Of a stretch of 30,987 nucleotides of DNA, positions 23,811 to 30,987 are shown one piece after another (within the stretch, counting starts at the first letter, position 1; each line of letters starts with the position of its first letter). This stretch comes from Rubrobacter sp. Lineage in GTDB: Bacteria; Actinomycetota; Rubrobacteria; Rubrobacterales; Rubrobacteraceae. The notes beneath the pieces were generated by a model. That model was not told the DNA's origin. It worked only from the letters and a program-made list of their open reading frames with translations, and made no database searches. The position numbers were made by a program, and so were the translations under genes. The stretch is from contig JADDPV010000040.1 in NCBI GenBank assembly GCA_016781705.1, positions 1 through 30,987 on the forward strand, given 5' to 3'.

Positions 23811-26800
23811 CTACGCTTTCGTGGCGTAGAGGCCCTGCAGGGAATTCACGTTCTGGAGGCCACCCCGTATCCTGGATTCTATCCCCTGCACGGCCGCTGC
23901 CGCTGCCGCCAGAGTGGTAATGCATGGTGTGCCGTGTGCGAGGGCAGCGCGCCGGATCCTGTACCCGTCCGTCCTCGCCCCCCGCCCCCAAGGCGTGTTC
24001 ACGATCAGGTCCACCTCGCCGCGCTCGATGAGCCCCAACACGTCCTCGCCGTTCTCCCCGATTTTGGGCACCACGACCGCGGAGAGCCCGTTATTCTTCA
24101 ACACCTCCGCCGTCCCCTCACTCCCGGCGATCTCGAACCCCAGGTCCGCGAAAGCCCGCGCGATCAACACAACCGACCGCTTGTCGCGGTTAGCGACCGA
24201 GACGTACACCCGCCCCGAAACCGGCAACGTCTGCCCGGCGGCCGTGAGCGCCTTGGCGAACGCCCCGCCGAAAGAGCGGTCTATCCCCATCGCCTCCCCC
24301 GTCGAGCGCATCTCCGGCCCGAGCAACGGGTCCGCCCCGGCGAACCTGTCGAAGGGGAACACCGGCGCCTTGACGCTGAAACGACCTTTGGAACGGGACC
24401 CCGCTGGCGGGAGGTCCATATCACTTATCTTCTCGCCCAGGAGCACGCGCGTCGCCACCTTCGCCAGCGGCACGCCCGTCGCCTTGCTCACGAACGGGAC
24501 GGTGCGCGAGGCGCGCGGGTTGCACTCTATCACCATCACGCTCTCGCCGCGCACCACGAACTGCACGTTCATCAAGCCCACCACGCCGACCGCGAGCGCC
24601 AACCGGCGCGTGTAGTCCTCTATCCGCTCGACCAGCGCCGTGTGCAGCGTGATCGGGGGGACCACGCAACTGGAGTCCCCGGAGTGGACCCCCGCCTCCT
24701 CGACGTGCTCCATCACCCCGCCGACGTACACGTCCTCCCCGTCCGAGACCGCGTCCACGTCCACCTCGACGTGGTCCTCCATGAACTCGTCTATGAGGAT
24801 CGGGTGCTCCGGGTCCGCGCTGACGCTGGTCTCGAGGTACAGGTCGAGGTCCTCGTCGCCGTACACGATCTCCATCCGCCGCCCTCCCAGCACGTAGGAC
24901 GGCCGCACCACGACCGGGTAACCGAGCCCACGCGCCACCCGGCGTGCCTCCTCCGCGCTCCTCGCGGTCCCGAACTTCGGGTGCGGTATCCCCAGATCAG
25001 TGAGGAGCCGGCCGAAGCGCGCGCGGTCCTCGGCGAGGTCTATCGCGTCGGGGGAGGTACCCAGGATCCTCGCACCGTTCTTCTCCAGCTCGCGGGCGAG
25101 CTTGAGCGGGCTCTGGCCGCCGAACTGTAACACGACCCCCACGGGCCTCTCGCGCCTCACGACTTCCAGGACGTGTTCGGCGGAGAGAGGCTCGAAGTAC
25201 AGGCGCGTCGAGGTATCGTAGTCCGTCGAGACGGTCTCGGGGTTGGAGTTGACCATCACCGCGTCGTAGCCGGCCTCCCTTAGCGCGTAGCTGGCATGGA
25301 CGCAGGCGTAGTCGAACTCGATGCCCTGCCCGATGCGGTTGGGGCCGCTACCCAAGACTACGACCGACGGATTCTCGCCGCGCACCACCTCGTCCTCGGT
25401 CTCGTAGGTCGAGTAGTAGTAGGGCGTTCGGGCCGGGAACTCGCCGGCGCAGGTGTCCACCGACTTGTAGGTCGGGCGGACGCCCAGAGCGCCGCGCACG
25501 CCCCGTATAACTCCGGTCAAGGCGCCGGAGGAGGCGGCTATAGACTCGTCGGGGAGCCCGATCCTCTTGAGCTCAAACAACTCCTCGGCCGAGAGCGTCT
25601 CCGAAACCGAGCCCTCGGTGGCGACGATGCGCGCCATCGAGGCGACGAAGAACGGGTCTATGGCGGTGCGGCGTGAGATCTCCTGCACGGTAGTCCCCGC
25701 GCGCAGGGCGTCGAAGACGGAGAAGATCCTGTACGGGTTCGGCTCGTCGAGGTCCCCGATCCCCATGTCCTGCGTCTCTACCTCTAACGAAGCTATAGCC
25801 TTCAAGAGGCTCTCCGTAAACGTTCGGCCTATGGCCATGACCTCGCCGACGGAGTGCATCGTCGTCGAGAGGCGCGGCATCGTGCCGGGGAACTTCTCGA
25901 AGGCGAAGCGTGGGATCTTGGTGACGACGTAATCCAACGCCGGCTCGAAGGAGGCCGGGGTGGCGCGGGTGATGTCGTTGGGGATCTCGTCGAGCGTGTA
26001 CCCGACCGCGAGCTTGGCCGCTATCTTGGCGATCGGGAACCCCGTGGCCTTGCTTGCCAACGCGCTCGACCGGCTCACCCGCGGGTTCATCTCGATCACG
26101 TAAAAGTCATCCCCCTCCGGGTCCACCGCGAACTGTATGTTCGACCCCCCCGTGCTCACCCCGATCTCGCGTATTATGCGTAAAGATGCGTTGCGGAGGG
26201 TCTGGTACTGGCGGTCGGAGAGGGTCTGGGCGGGGGCGACGGTTATGGAGTCCCCGGTGTGAACGCCCATGGGGTCCACGTTCTCGATGGAGCAGACGAC
26301 GACGACGTTGTCGGCTAGGTCTCGCATGACCTCGAGCTCGAACTCCTTCCAGCCGATGACGCTGCGCTCGACGAGGACGCTGCGCACCGGGCTGGCATCG
26401 AGGCCGTCGGCTACGGATTGCCGGAGCTCCCTTTCGTCGCGGGCGGTCGCGCCGCCCTTGCCGCCTAAAGTGAAGCTCGGGCGGACGATGAGAGGGTAGC
26501 CTATCGCCTCGGCGAGCTCGACGGCCTCCTCGACGCGCCTCGCTACGCGGCTCTCGGGGACCTTCAGGCCGATGCGCTCCATCGCCTCGCGGAAGAGGAG
26601 GCGGTCCTCGGCTTTATGGATGGAGCCGACGGAGGCCCCGAGGAGTTCGACGCCCATCTCGTCCAGGATGCCGTTCTCGTGCAGCTCGATAGCCAGGTTC
26701 AGGGCGGTCTGGCCGCCCAAAGTTGGCAGGAGGGCCTCGGGGCGTTCGCGACGGATTATCTCGGCGAGGGTCTCGGCGGTCAGAGGTTCGACGTAGGTGG

Positions 26801-26987
26801 CGTCGGCAACCTCGGGGTCTGTCATGATGGTGGCCGGGTTGGAGTTCACGAGGACCACGCGGTAGCCCTCGTCTCGGAGGGCGCGGCACGCCTGCGTGCC
26901 AGAGTAGTCGAACTCGGCGGCTTGTCCGATCACGATCGGCCCGGAGCCGATGATCAGGATGCTCTCGATGTCCTCGCGGCGCGGCAA
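23811..26987 (-). CDS. carB: Carbamoyl phosphate synthase large subunit
   Basis: Makes carbamoyl phosphate from bicarbonate, ATP and ammonia tunnelled from CarA. TTG 26987, 4 nt after the carA stop, gives 1058 residues starting MPRREDIESILIIGSGP, the family start. An alternative GTG at 27020 adds 11 residues overlapping carA. Two homologous ATP-grasp halves follow: roughly 1-400, beginning PIVIGQAAEFDYSG, and roughly 550-930, beginning PNRIGQGIEFDY. An oligomerisation domain lies between them. The C-terminal MGS-like regulatory domain runs from about 930 to the end. Full length, no defects seen. Confidence 0.97.
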   Translation of the reverse strand: MPRREDIESILIIGSGPIVIGQAAEFDYSGTQACRALRDEGYRVVLVNSNPATIMTDPEVADATYVEPLTAETLAEIIRRERPEALLPTLGGQTALNLAIELHENGILDEMGVELLGASVGSIHKAEDRLLFREAMERIGLKVPESRVARRVEEAVELAEAIGYPLIVRPSFTLGGKGGATARDERELRQSVADGLDASPVRSVLVERSVIGWKEFELEVMRDLADNVVVVCSIENVDPMGVHTGDSITVAPAQTLSDRQYQTLRNASLRIIREIGVSTGGSNIQFAVDPEGDDFYVIEMNPRVSRSSALASKATGFPIAKIAAKLAVGYTLDEIPNDITRATPASFEPALDYVVTKIPRFAFEKFPGTMPRLSTTMHSVGEVMAIGRTFTESLLKAIASLEVETQDMGIGDLDEPNPYRIFSVFDALRAGTTVQEISRRTAIDPFFVASMARIVATEGSVSETLSAEELFELKRIGLPDESIAASSGALTGVIRGVRGALGVRPTYKSVDTCAGEFPARTPYYYSTYETEDEVVRGENPSVVVLGSGPNRIGQGIEFDYACVHASYALREAGYDAVMVNSNPETVSTDYDTSTRLYFEPLSAEHVLEVVRRERPVGVVLQFGGQSPLKLARELEKNGARILGTSPDAIDLAEDRARFGRLLTDLGIPHPKFGTARSAEEARRVARGLGYPVVVRPSYVLGGRRMEIVYGDEDLDLYLETSVSADPEHPILIDEFMEDHVEVDVDAVSDGEDVYVGGVMEHVEEAGVHSGDSSCVVPPITLHTALVERIEDYTRRLALAVGVVGLMNVQFVVRGESVMVIECNPRASRTVPFVSKATGVPLAKVATRVLLGEKISDMDLPPAGSRSKGRFSVKAPVFPFDRFAGADPLLGPEMRSTGEAMGIDRSFGGAFAKALTAAGQTLPVSGRVYVSVANRDKRSVVLIARAFADLGFEIAGSEGTAEVLKNNGLSAVVVPKIGENGEDVLGLIERGEVDLIVNTPWGRGARTDGYRIRRAALAHGTPCITTLAAAAAAVQGIESRIRGGLQNVNSLQGLYATKA

Positions 26988-26991
26988 AGCT

Positions 26992-28113
26992 TTACTTGAC
27001 CTCGACCGAGCCGGAGACACTCTCGACGAACCCGTCGAAGAGGTAGCCAGAGTCGCGCGGTCCCGGACTCGATTCGGGGTGGTATTGCACGCTCCAGGCG
27101 TTCAGAGATTTGCTCCCCAAGCCCTCGACCGTGCCATCGTAGAGGTTGCGGTGGGTCAGCTCCACGCCTTCGGGCATGGTCTCCTCCCGTACGGAGAAGC
27201 CGTGGTTTTGGGAGGTGATCTCTATCCGACCCGTCGTCAGGTTCCTGACCGGGTGGTTGGCGCCGTGGTGGCCGAAGGGCATCTTGTACGTCTCGCAGCC
27301 GAGGGCGAGGCCGAGCAGCTGGTGCCCCAGGCAGATCCCGAACACCGGCGTCTCCCCGAGCACCCCGCGCAACGTCGAGACGGCGCTCTCCAGCGCCGCT
27401 GGGTCGCCGGGGCCGTTGGAGAGGAACACGCCGTCCGCACCTTGCGCCAGGATCTCCTCGGCGCTCGCCGAGCCAGGCGTCGCCAGCACCGAGGCGCCGC
27501 GGCTCCTCAGCTCCTTGTAGATGGAACCCTTCACCCCGTAGTCCAGCGCGACGACCGTACACAACTCCTCCCCAAACGCGGGGAGGAGTGTGGGTTCGGT
27601 CAGTTGCGTGCTCGTCGAGGCCAGGTCGAGACCGATCATGGTCGGGTGGGTGTTGGCCTTCTCGCGCAGAACGCTTACGTTGTGCTCGACGGTCGAGACG
27701 ACGCCGCGCATCGCTCCTTTGTCCCTCAAGTGACGGGTGAGGGCTCGTGTATCTATCCCTTCTATGCCCATGACCCCGGACTCGTTCAGGAGGTCGGCGA
27801 GGGAGCGTTCGCTGGCCCAGTTACTCGGGTACGAGGTGTACTCGCGCACGAGGACGGCGGCGGCCTGCACCGTCGCCGACTCGTCATCGCCGGGGATGAC
27901 GCCGTAGTTCCCGATCAGGGGGTAGGTGAAGAGCAGGATCTGCCCGCGGTAAGACGGGTCGGTGAGCGTCTCCTGGTAACCGACCATGCTGGTCGTGAAG
28001 ACCACTTCGCCCGCGACCTCACCCTCGCCCGCGAACGTCCAGCCTGGGAAGCTCGCCCCATCCTCCAGGACGATCAGCGCCCGGCTGCGTCCACCCTTAA
28101 ACCCGCTCTCCAA
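26992..28113 (-). CDS. carA: Carbamoyl phosphate synthase small subunit
   Basis: Class I glutamine amidotransferase subunit supplying ammonia to CarB. I prefer TTG 28113, with GGAG six nt upstream; TTG 28125 and 28140 are also in frame and would lengthen the overlap with pyrC. The N-terminal domain begins ALIVLEDGASFPGWTFAGEG and includes EVVFTTSMVGYQETLTDPSY. The catalytic triad is Cys in VFGICLGHQ (about residue 261) plus His and Glu in VQYHPESSPGP near the end. About 373 residues, normal. Confidence 0.95.
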   Translation of the reverse strand: MESGFKGGRSRALIVLEDGASFPGWTFAGEGEVAGEVVFTTSMVGYQETLTDPSYRGQILLFTYPLIGNYGVIPGDDESATVQAAAVLVREYTSYPSNWASERSLADLLNESGVMGIEGIDTRALTRHLRDKGAMRGVVSTVEHNVSVLREKANTHPTMIGLDLASTSTQLTEPTLLPAFGEELCTVVALDYGVKGSIYKELRSRGASVLATPGSASAEEILAQGADGVFLSNGPGDPAALESAVSTLRGVLGETPVFGICLGHQLLGLALGCETYKMPFGHHGANHPVRNLTTGRIEITSQNHGFSVREETMPEGVELTHRNLYDGTVEGLGSKSLNAWSVQYHPESSPGPRDSGYLFDGFVESVSGSVEVK

Positions 28114-29398
28114 CCCTCTCTCCAATCCGGTCGTATACAAGCTCTCCGCCGACCACCGTCCCGACGAGGCGTCCCCGGAGTTTCTGCCCCAAATACGGGC
28201 TGTTCCGAGAACGGCTCACCATCTCTTCCGGCCGCACCGTCCACTCCTCGGAGAGGTCCACGAGCGCCAGGTCCGCCGGTGCCCCGACGCCTAGAGTGCC
28301 CGCCCCCCCGATCCAGCGCCCCGGCGCCGACGCCATCGCCTCGATGAGGCGTGAGAGCGACAGCTTGTCCTTCAGCACCAGCTCGGTGTGGATCGCCGCG
28401 AAGGCCGTCTCGTGACCCAAAAAACCCGGCGCCGCCTCCTCCAGCGGGAGGTCCTTCTCCGACAAGCTGTGCGGCGCGTGGTCGGTGGCCACGAAATCGA
28501 GGATACCACCTCGAAGCGCCTCTCCAACGTCTCGCCTGTGCTTCTCCGGCCGCAGCGGCGGGTTGACCCGGTACATCCCGTCGAGCGTGCCGACCAGCTC
28601 GTCCGTGAGGGTGAGATGGTGCGGGGTGGTGTCGGCGGTCACGTCGGCCCGGTCCTTGAAGTAGCCGACGAGCCCGGCCGAGAGGGCGGTGGAGACGTGT
28701 GTGATGTGAACCTTCGCCCCGGTCTCGGTGGCGAGGACGAGCGCCGTCGCCGTCGCGGCGTCTTCGGCGCTGGCAGGGGAGCCCGGTATCCCGGCGAGGG
28801 CGGCGGGCACGCCGTCGTGGACCGCGCCGGTCGCCAGGGTGTGGTCCTCGCAGTGCAGGATCACGGGCAGCCCCGCCGTCTTCGCGTAGAGCATGCCGTT
28901 GCGTAGCACGCCCGCGGACTGCGTCCCCAACCCATCATCTGAGACGCAGAACGCCCCGGCCTCTTTCAATAGGCGCATCTCCGTGAGACGCTCGCCTCGC
29001 AGCCCCTCGTGAAGCGCCACCGAGACGTGGGCGCGCACCCGCGACTCGTTCTCGATGCGCCGGACGAGGCCGGAGACGATCACGGGTTTGTCCACTATCG
29101 GGTCGGTGTTCGGCATCATCACGACGGAGGTAAACCCGCCGGCGGCCGCGGCGGCCGAGCCGGTCTCGATGGTCTCCTCGTCCTCGCGACCCGGGGTGCG
29201 CCAGTGGGCGTGCACGTCCACGAAGCCGGGGAAGAGGTGGAGGCCGTCGGCGTCCAGGCGCCGCGCGCCGCGCAGGCCCGCGCCGACCTCGGCGACGCGG
29301 CCGGCGGCGAGGCGCACGTCCGTCACCTCGTCGAGGCCGGAGAGCGGATCGAGGACGTGGGCGCCCCGGATGATGAGCTCCCTCGAAGCCTCCCTCAC
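28097..29398 (-). CDS. pyrC: Dihydroorotase
   Basis: Zinc amidohydrolase that closes carbamoyl aspartate to dihydroorotate. 433 residues from GTG 29398, overlapping the pyrB stop by four bases (GTGA). The metal motif DVHAHWRTPG is at 61-70 (the usual DxHxHxR; Trp replaces the common Leu). MPNTDPIVD, ILHCEDHTL, PHHLTLTDE and the metal Asp in ATDHAPHS are present. Length and order match the class I dihydroorotases found next to pyrB. Its 3' end overlaps carA. Confidence 0.96.
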   Translation of the reverse strand: MREASRELIIRGAHVLDPLSGLDEVTDVRLAAGRVAEVGAGLRGARRLDADGLHLFPGFVDVHAHWRTPGREDEETIETGSAAAAAGGFTSVVMMPNTDPIVDKPVIVSGLVRRIENESRVRAHVSVALHEGLRGERLTEMRLLKEAGAFCVSDDGLGTQSAGVLRNGMLYAKTAGLPVILHCEDHTLATGAVHDGVPAALAGIPGSPASAEDAATATALVLATETGAKVHITHVSTALSAGLVGYFKDRADVTADTTPHHLTLTDELVGTLDGMYRVNPPLRPEKHRRDVGEALRGGILDFVATDHAPHSLSEKDLPLEEAAPGFLGHETAFAAIHTELVLKDKLSLSRLIEAMASAPGRWIGGAGTLGVGAPADLALVDLSEEWTVRPEEMVSRSRNSPYLGQKLRGRLVGTVVGGELVYDRIGERVGERV

Positions 29399-30333
29399 GC
29401 GGCGATCTCCATCCCGACGGCGCCGGTGGCGAGGGCGAGGACCGCCCCTCGCACGGCGACGCCGCTCGCGACCTGGGTGGGGATCAGGGAAGAGTGGTCG
29501 AAGACGACGTCACCGGAGACCTCGACGCCCCGGTTGACGGGACCCGGGTGCATGAGGAGCGTGCCCGTCGCGAGGTGCCGACGCGCCACGCCGTAGTAGC
29601 GGGCGTACTCGGCGACGGAGGGGACGCGCGGGGAGCCTTCGGTCATGCGCTCCTTCTGGAGCCGGAGCGCGTAGAGGACGTCGGCGCCCCAATCGAGCGC
29701 GTCGTCCACCGAAGAGATCACCGGGAGGTTCCAGGCGTGTGCTTCGAGGGGCAGAAGGGTTCGGGGGGCGACGAGGGCGACCTCCATCCCGGCGGCCTGG
29801 AAGGTGGGGATCACGCTGCGCGCCACCCGGCTGTGCAGCACGTCTCCGACGACGGCGACCCGTCGCCCGTCGAGCTCATCCAAGCCGCCAAGAGCTTCGG
29901 ACAGGGCGTACACGTCGAGGAGGGCCTGGGTCGGGTGCTGGCCGCGGCCGTCGCCGGCGTTGACGAGGGCCGCCCCGGTGTGACGGGCGGCGAGGCGGGC
30001 GGCCCCGGCGGCGGGATGCCGTATGACGATCGCGTCCGCCTCCAGGGCGTCGAGGGTGACGACGGTGTCCACGAGCGACTCGCCCTTCTGTATAGCCGAG
30101 CCCTTCTCGGAGATGGAGATTACGTGCGCGCCAGCGCGCCGGGCGGCGAGCTCGAAGGAGACCGCCGTGCGTGTCGAGGCCTCGAAGAAGGCCAGGCACA
30201 CGGTCTTGCCGGAGAGCGCGCCGTCAGTGGGGCCGCCGAGCCGTCCCTTCGCGAAGTCCTGGGCGAGATCGAGGACGGTTCGGAGGTCCTCCCTGGTCAC
30301 GTCCTGTGTGCCGATGAAGTCTCTAGCGCGCAA
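29395..30333 (-). CDS. pyrB: Aspartate carbamoyltransferase catalytic subunit
   Basis: Joins carbamoyl phosphate to aspartate. 312 residues from TTG 30333, overlapping pyrR by 11 nt, with GGGG upstream. The carbamoyl phosphate motif STRT is at 53-56. KGESLVDTV, HPTQALLDVYAL and LMHPGPVNRGVE follow. No PyrI regulatory chain is nearby, so control probably rests with PyrR. Confidence 0.97.
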   Translation of the reverse strand: MRARDFIGTQDVTREDLRTVLDLAQDFAKGRLGGPTDGALSGKTVCLAFFEASTRTAVSFELAARRAGAHVISISEKGSAIQKGESLVDTVVTLDALEADAIVIRHPAAGAARLAARHTGAALVNAGDGRGQHPTQALLDVYALSEALGGLDELDGRRVAVVGDVLHSRVARSVIPTFQAAGMEVALVAPRTLLPLEAHAWNLPVISSVDDALDWGADVLYALRLQKERMTEGSPRVPSVAEYARYYGVARRHLATGTLLMHPGPVNRGVEVSGDVVFDHSSLIPTQVASGVAVRGAVLALATGAVGMEIAA

Positions 30334-30892
30334 GGGTGATTACCCCGTCCTCTCCGTCGGTCTCGGCGAGCCTGACGCGTACGGTCTCGGCGCGGCTGGT
30401 CGGTACGTTCTTGCCGACGTAGTCGGCGCGGATGGGCAACTCGCGGTGCCCGCGGTCCACCAGTATCGCGAGCCTTATCGCCGCCGGACGGCCCATCTCC
30501 AGCAGCGCGTCCATCGCCGCCCGCGCCGTCCGCCCGGTATAGAGCACGTCGTCCACCAGGACTACCGTCTTCCTGGCGACGTCGAACGGGACGCGGCTGC
30601 CCCGAAGCTCCGGCTCCTCGTCCTCCTCGGGTGCCCGGTCGTCGCGGTGCAGCGTGATGTCCAGCGACCCCACCGGCACGTCGAGGCCCTCGAAACGCTC
30701 GATGTTCTCCGCGATCCTGTGCGCAAGCGGCACACCGCGGGTCAGGACGCCGACCAGCGCCAACTCGTCGAGCGCGGCGGCGTTCTTTTCCAGAATTTCG
30801 TGGGAGATGCGCCTGAGTGAACGGTTCACGTCGTCGGCGGTGAGCACCCGCGTCTTCGTCCGCGCGTGCTCGTGGATGCCTGATCGGCCCAA
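30323..30892 (-). CDS. pyrR: PyrR bifunctional pyr operon regulator / uracil phosphoribosyltransferase
   Basis: RNA-binding regulator with the phosphoribosyltransferase fold. I place the start at TTG 30892, with GAAGGGGG (30902-30909) nine nt upstream, giving 189 residues. The frame is open to 30979, but that first TTG is itself the -35 box of the promoter, so it cannot be the start. Conserved parts: RSLRRISHEILEKN, LVGVLTRGVPLAHRI and the PRPP motif VVLVDDVLYTGRTARAA. First gene of the pyr operon. The leader (about 50 nt) is too short for a Bacillus-type PyrR attenuator. Translational control at the ribosome site, as reported for mycobacteria, is possible. Confidence 0.94.
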   Translation of the reverse strand: MGRSGIHEHARTKTRVLTADDVNRSLRRISHEILEKNAAALDELALVGVLTRGVPLAHRIAENIERFEGLDVPVGSLDITLHRDDRAPEEDEEPELRGSRVPFDVARKTVVLVDDVLYTGRTARAAMDALLEMGRPAAIRLAILVDRGHRELPIRADYVGKNVPTSRAETVRVRLAETDGEDGVITLAR

Positions 30893-30950
30893 GATCTGTA
30901 ACCCCCTTCGCGCCTCGCGGGACGCCGTTAAAGGTCGGTATGTCGGGGCA

Positions 30951-30979
30951 AAGCTACCAGAGAGCGACGGGGGTGTCAA
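30951..30979 (-). promoter_or_regulatory. SigA-type promoter of the pyr operon
   Basis: The minus strand reads TTGACA (30974-30979, perfect -35), a 17-nt spacer and TAGCTT (30951-30956, -10). A start near 30944 leaves about 50 nt before the pyrR TTG. This is the best promoter in the window. The leader contains a weak possible hairpin, 30899-30930 (TAAC/GTTA and CCC/GGG), that would cover the ribosome site. Confidence 0.75.
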
Positions 30980-30987
30980 GCGCGAGC

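Noticed and set aside
26950..28347. 465-codon open frame on the plus strand
   Set aside because: Antisense to carA and pyrC, which are unmistakable; no ribosome site or motifs.
30957..30966. CCAGAGAG-like sequence resembling the PyrR-binding loop
   Set aside because: It is on the plus strand within the promoter spacer, not in the pyr mRNA.

Overview
The window is about 31 kb of high-GC (roughly two-thirds G+C) bacterial chromosome. Every convincing gene is on the minus strand, so transcription runs from high to low coordinates. An actinobacterial IHF (mIHF) just ahead of gmk-rpoZ-coaBC-metK-priA-def-fmt points to Actinomycetota. A PyrD/PyrK-type dihydroorotate dehydrogenase, a PilMNO pilus module, a class 1 PyrR and many GTG/TTG starts suggest a deep lineage such as Rubrobacteria (inference; no 16S in the window).

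Layout in transcription order. (1) 30979-21898: pyrimidine operon pyrR-pyrB-pyrC-carA-carB-pyrK-small membrane gene-pyrD, with a good SigA-like promoter at 30951-30979 and mostly overlapping genes. (2) 21887-14442: mihF-gmk-rpoZ-coaBC-metK-priA-def-fmt, a nucleoid/GMP/RNA polymerase/CoA/SAM/replication-restart/translation-initiation block with its own candidate extended -10 promoter. (3) 14367-9530: a sugar O-acyltransferase-like gene, prepilin peptidase pilD, pilM, pilN, pilO and a PilP-like membrane protein, the inner-membrane platform of a type IV pilus without its motors, pilins or secretin. (4) 9490-6148: aroC-aroK-aroB-aroQ with a clear promoter. (5) 6137-5306: a frameshifted GFA/CENP-V-family pseudogene and about 440 nt with no convincing gene. 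(6) 5305-1: efp-nusB-ispA-tlyA-nadK-recN (recN runs off the left edge).

The genes form a growth-linked core: UMP precursor synthesis, chorismate precursors, isoprenoids, CoA, SAM, NADP, transcription and translation factors, and DNA repair, mostly translationally coupled.

The most interesting departures from the ordinary are these. PyrK keeps its 2Fe-2S cysteines but has altered flavin and NAD motifs, and it is coupled by TTGA overlaps to a 73-residue two-helix membrane protein and then PyrD. A perfect 22-bp inverted repeat with a 3-nt loop lies inside that small gene. In the CoaBC protein the decarboxylase half has lost its active-site residues while the synthetase half is intact. The acyltransferase appears frameshifted just after a leaderless promoter and lacks the catalytic His. 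The 3' half of fmt has sharply lower GC than its neighbours.
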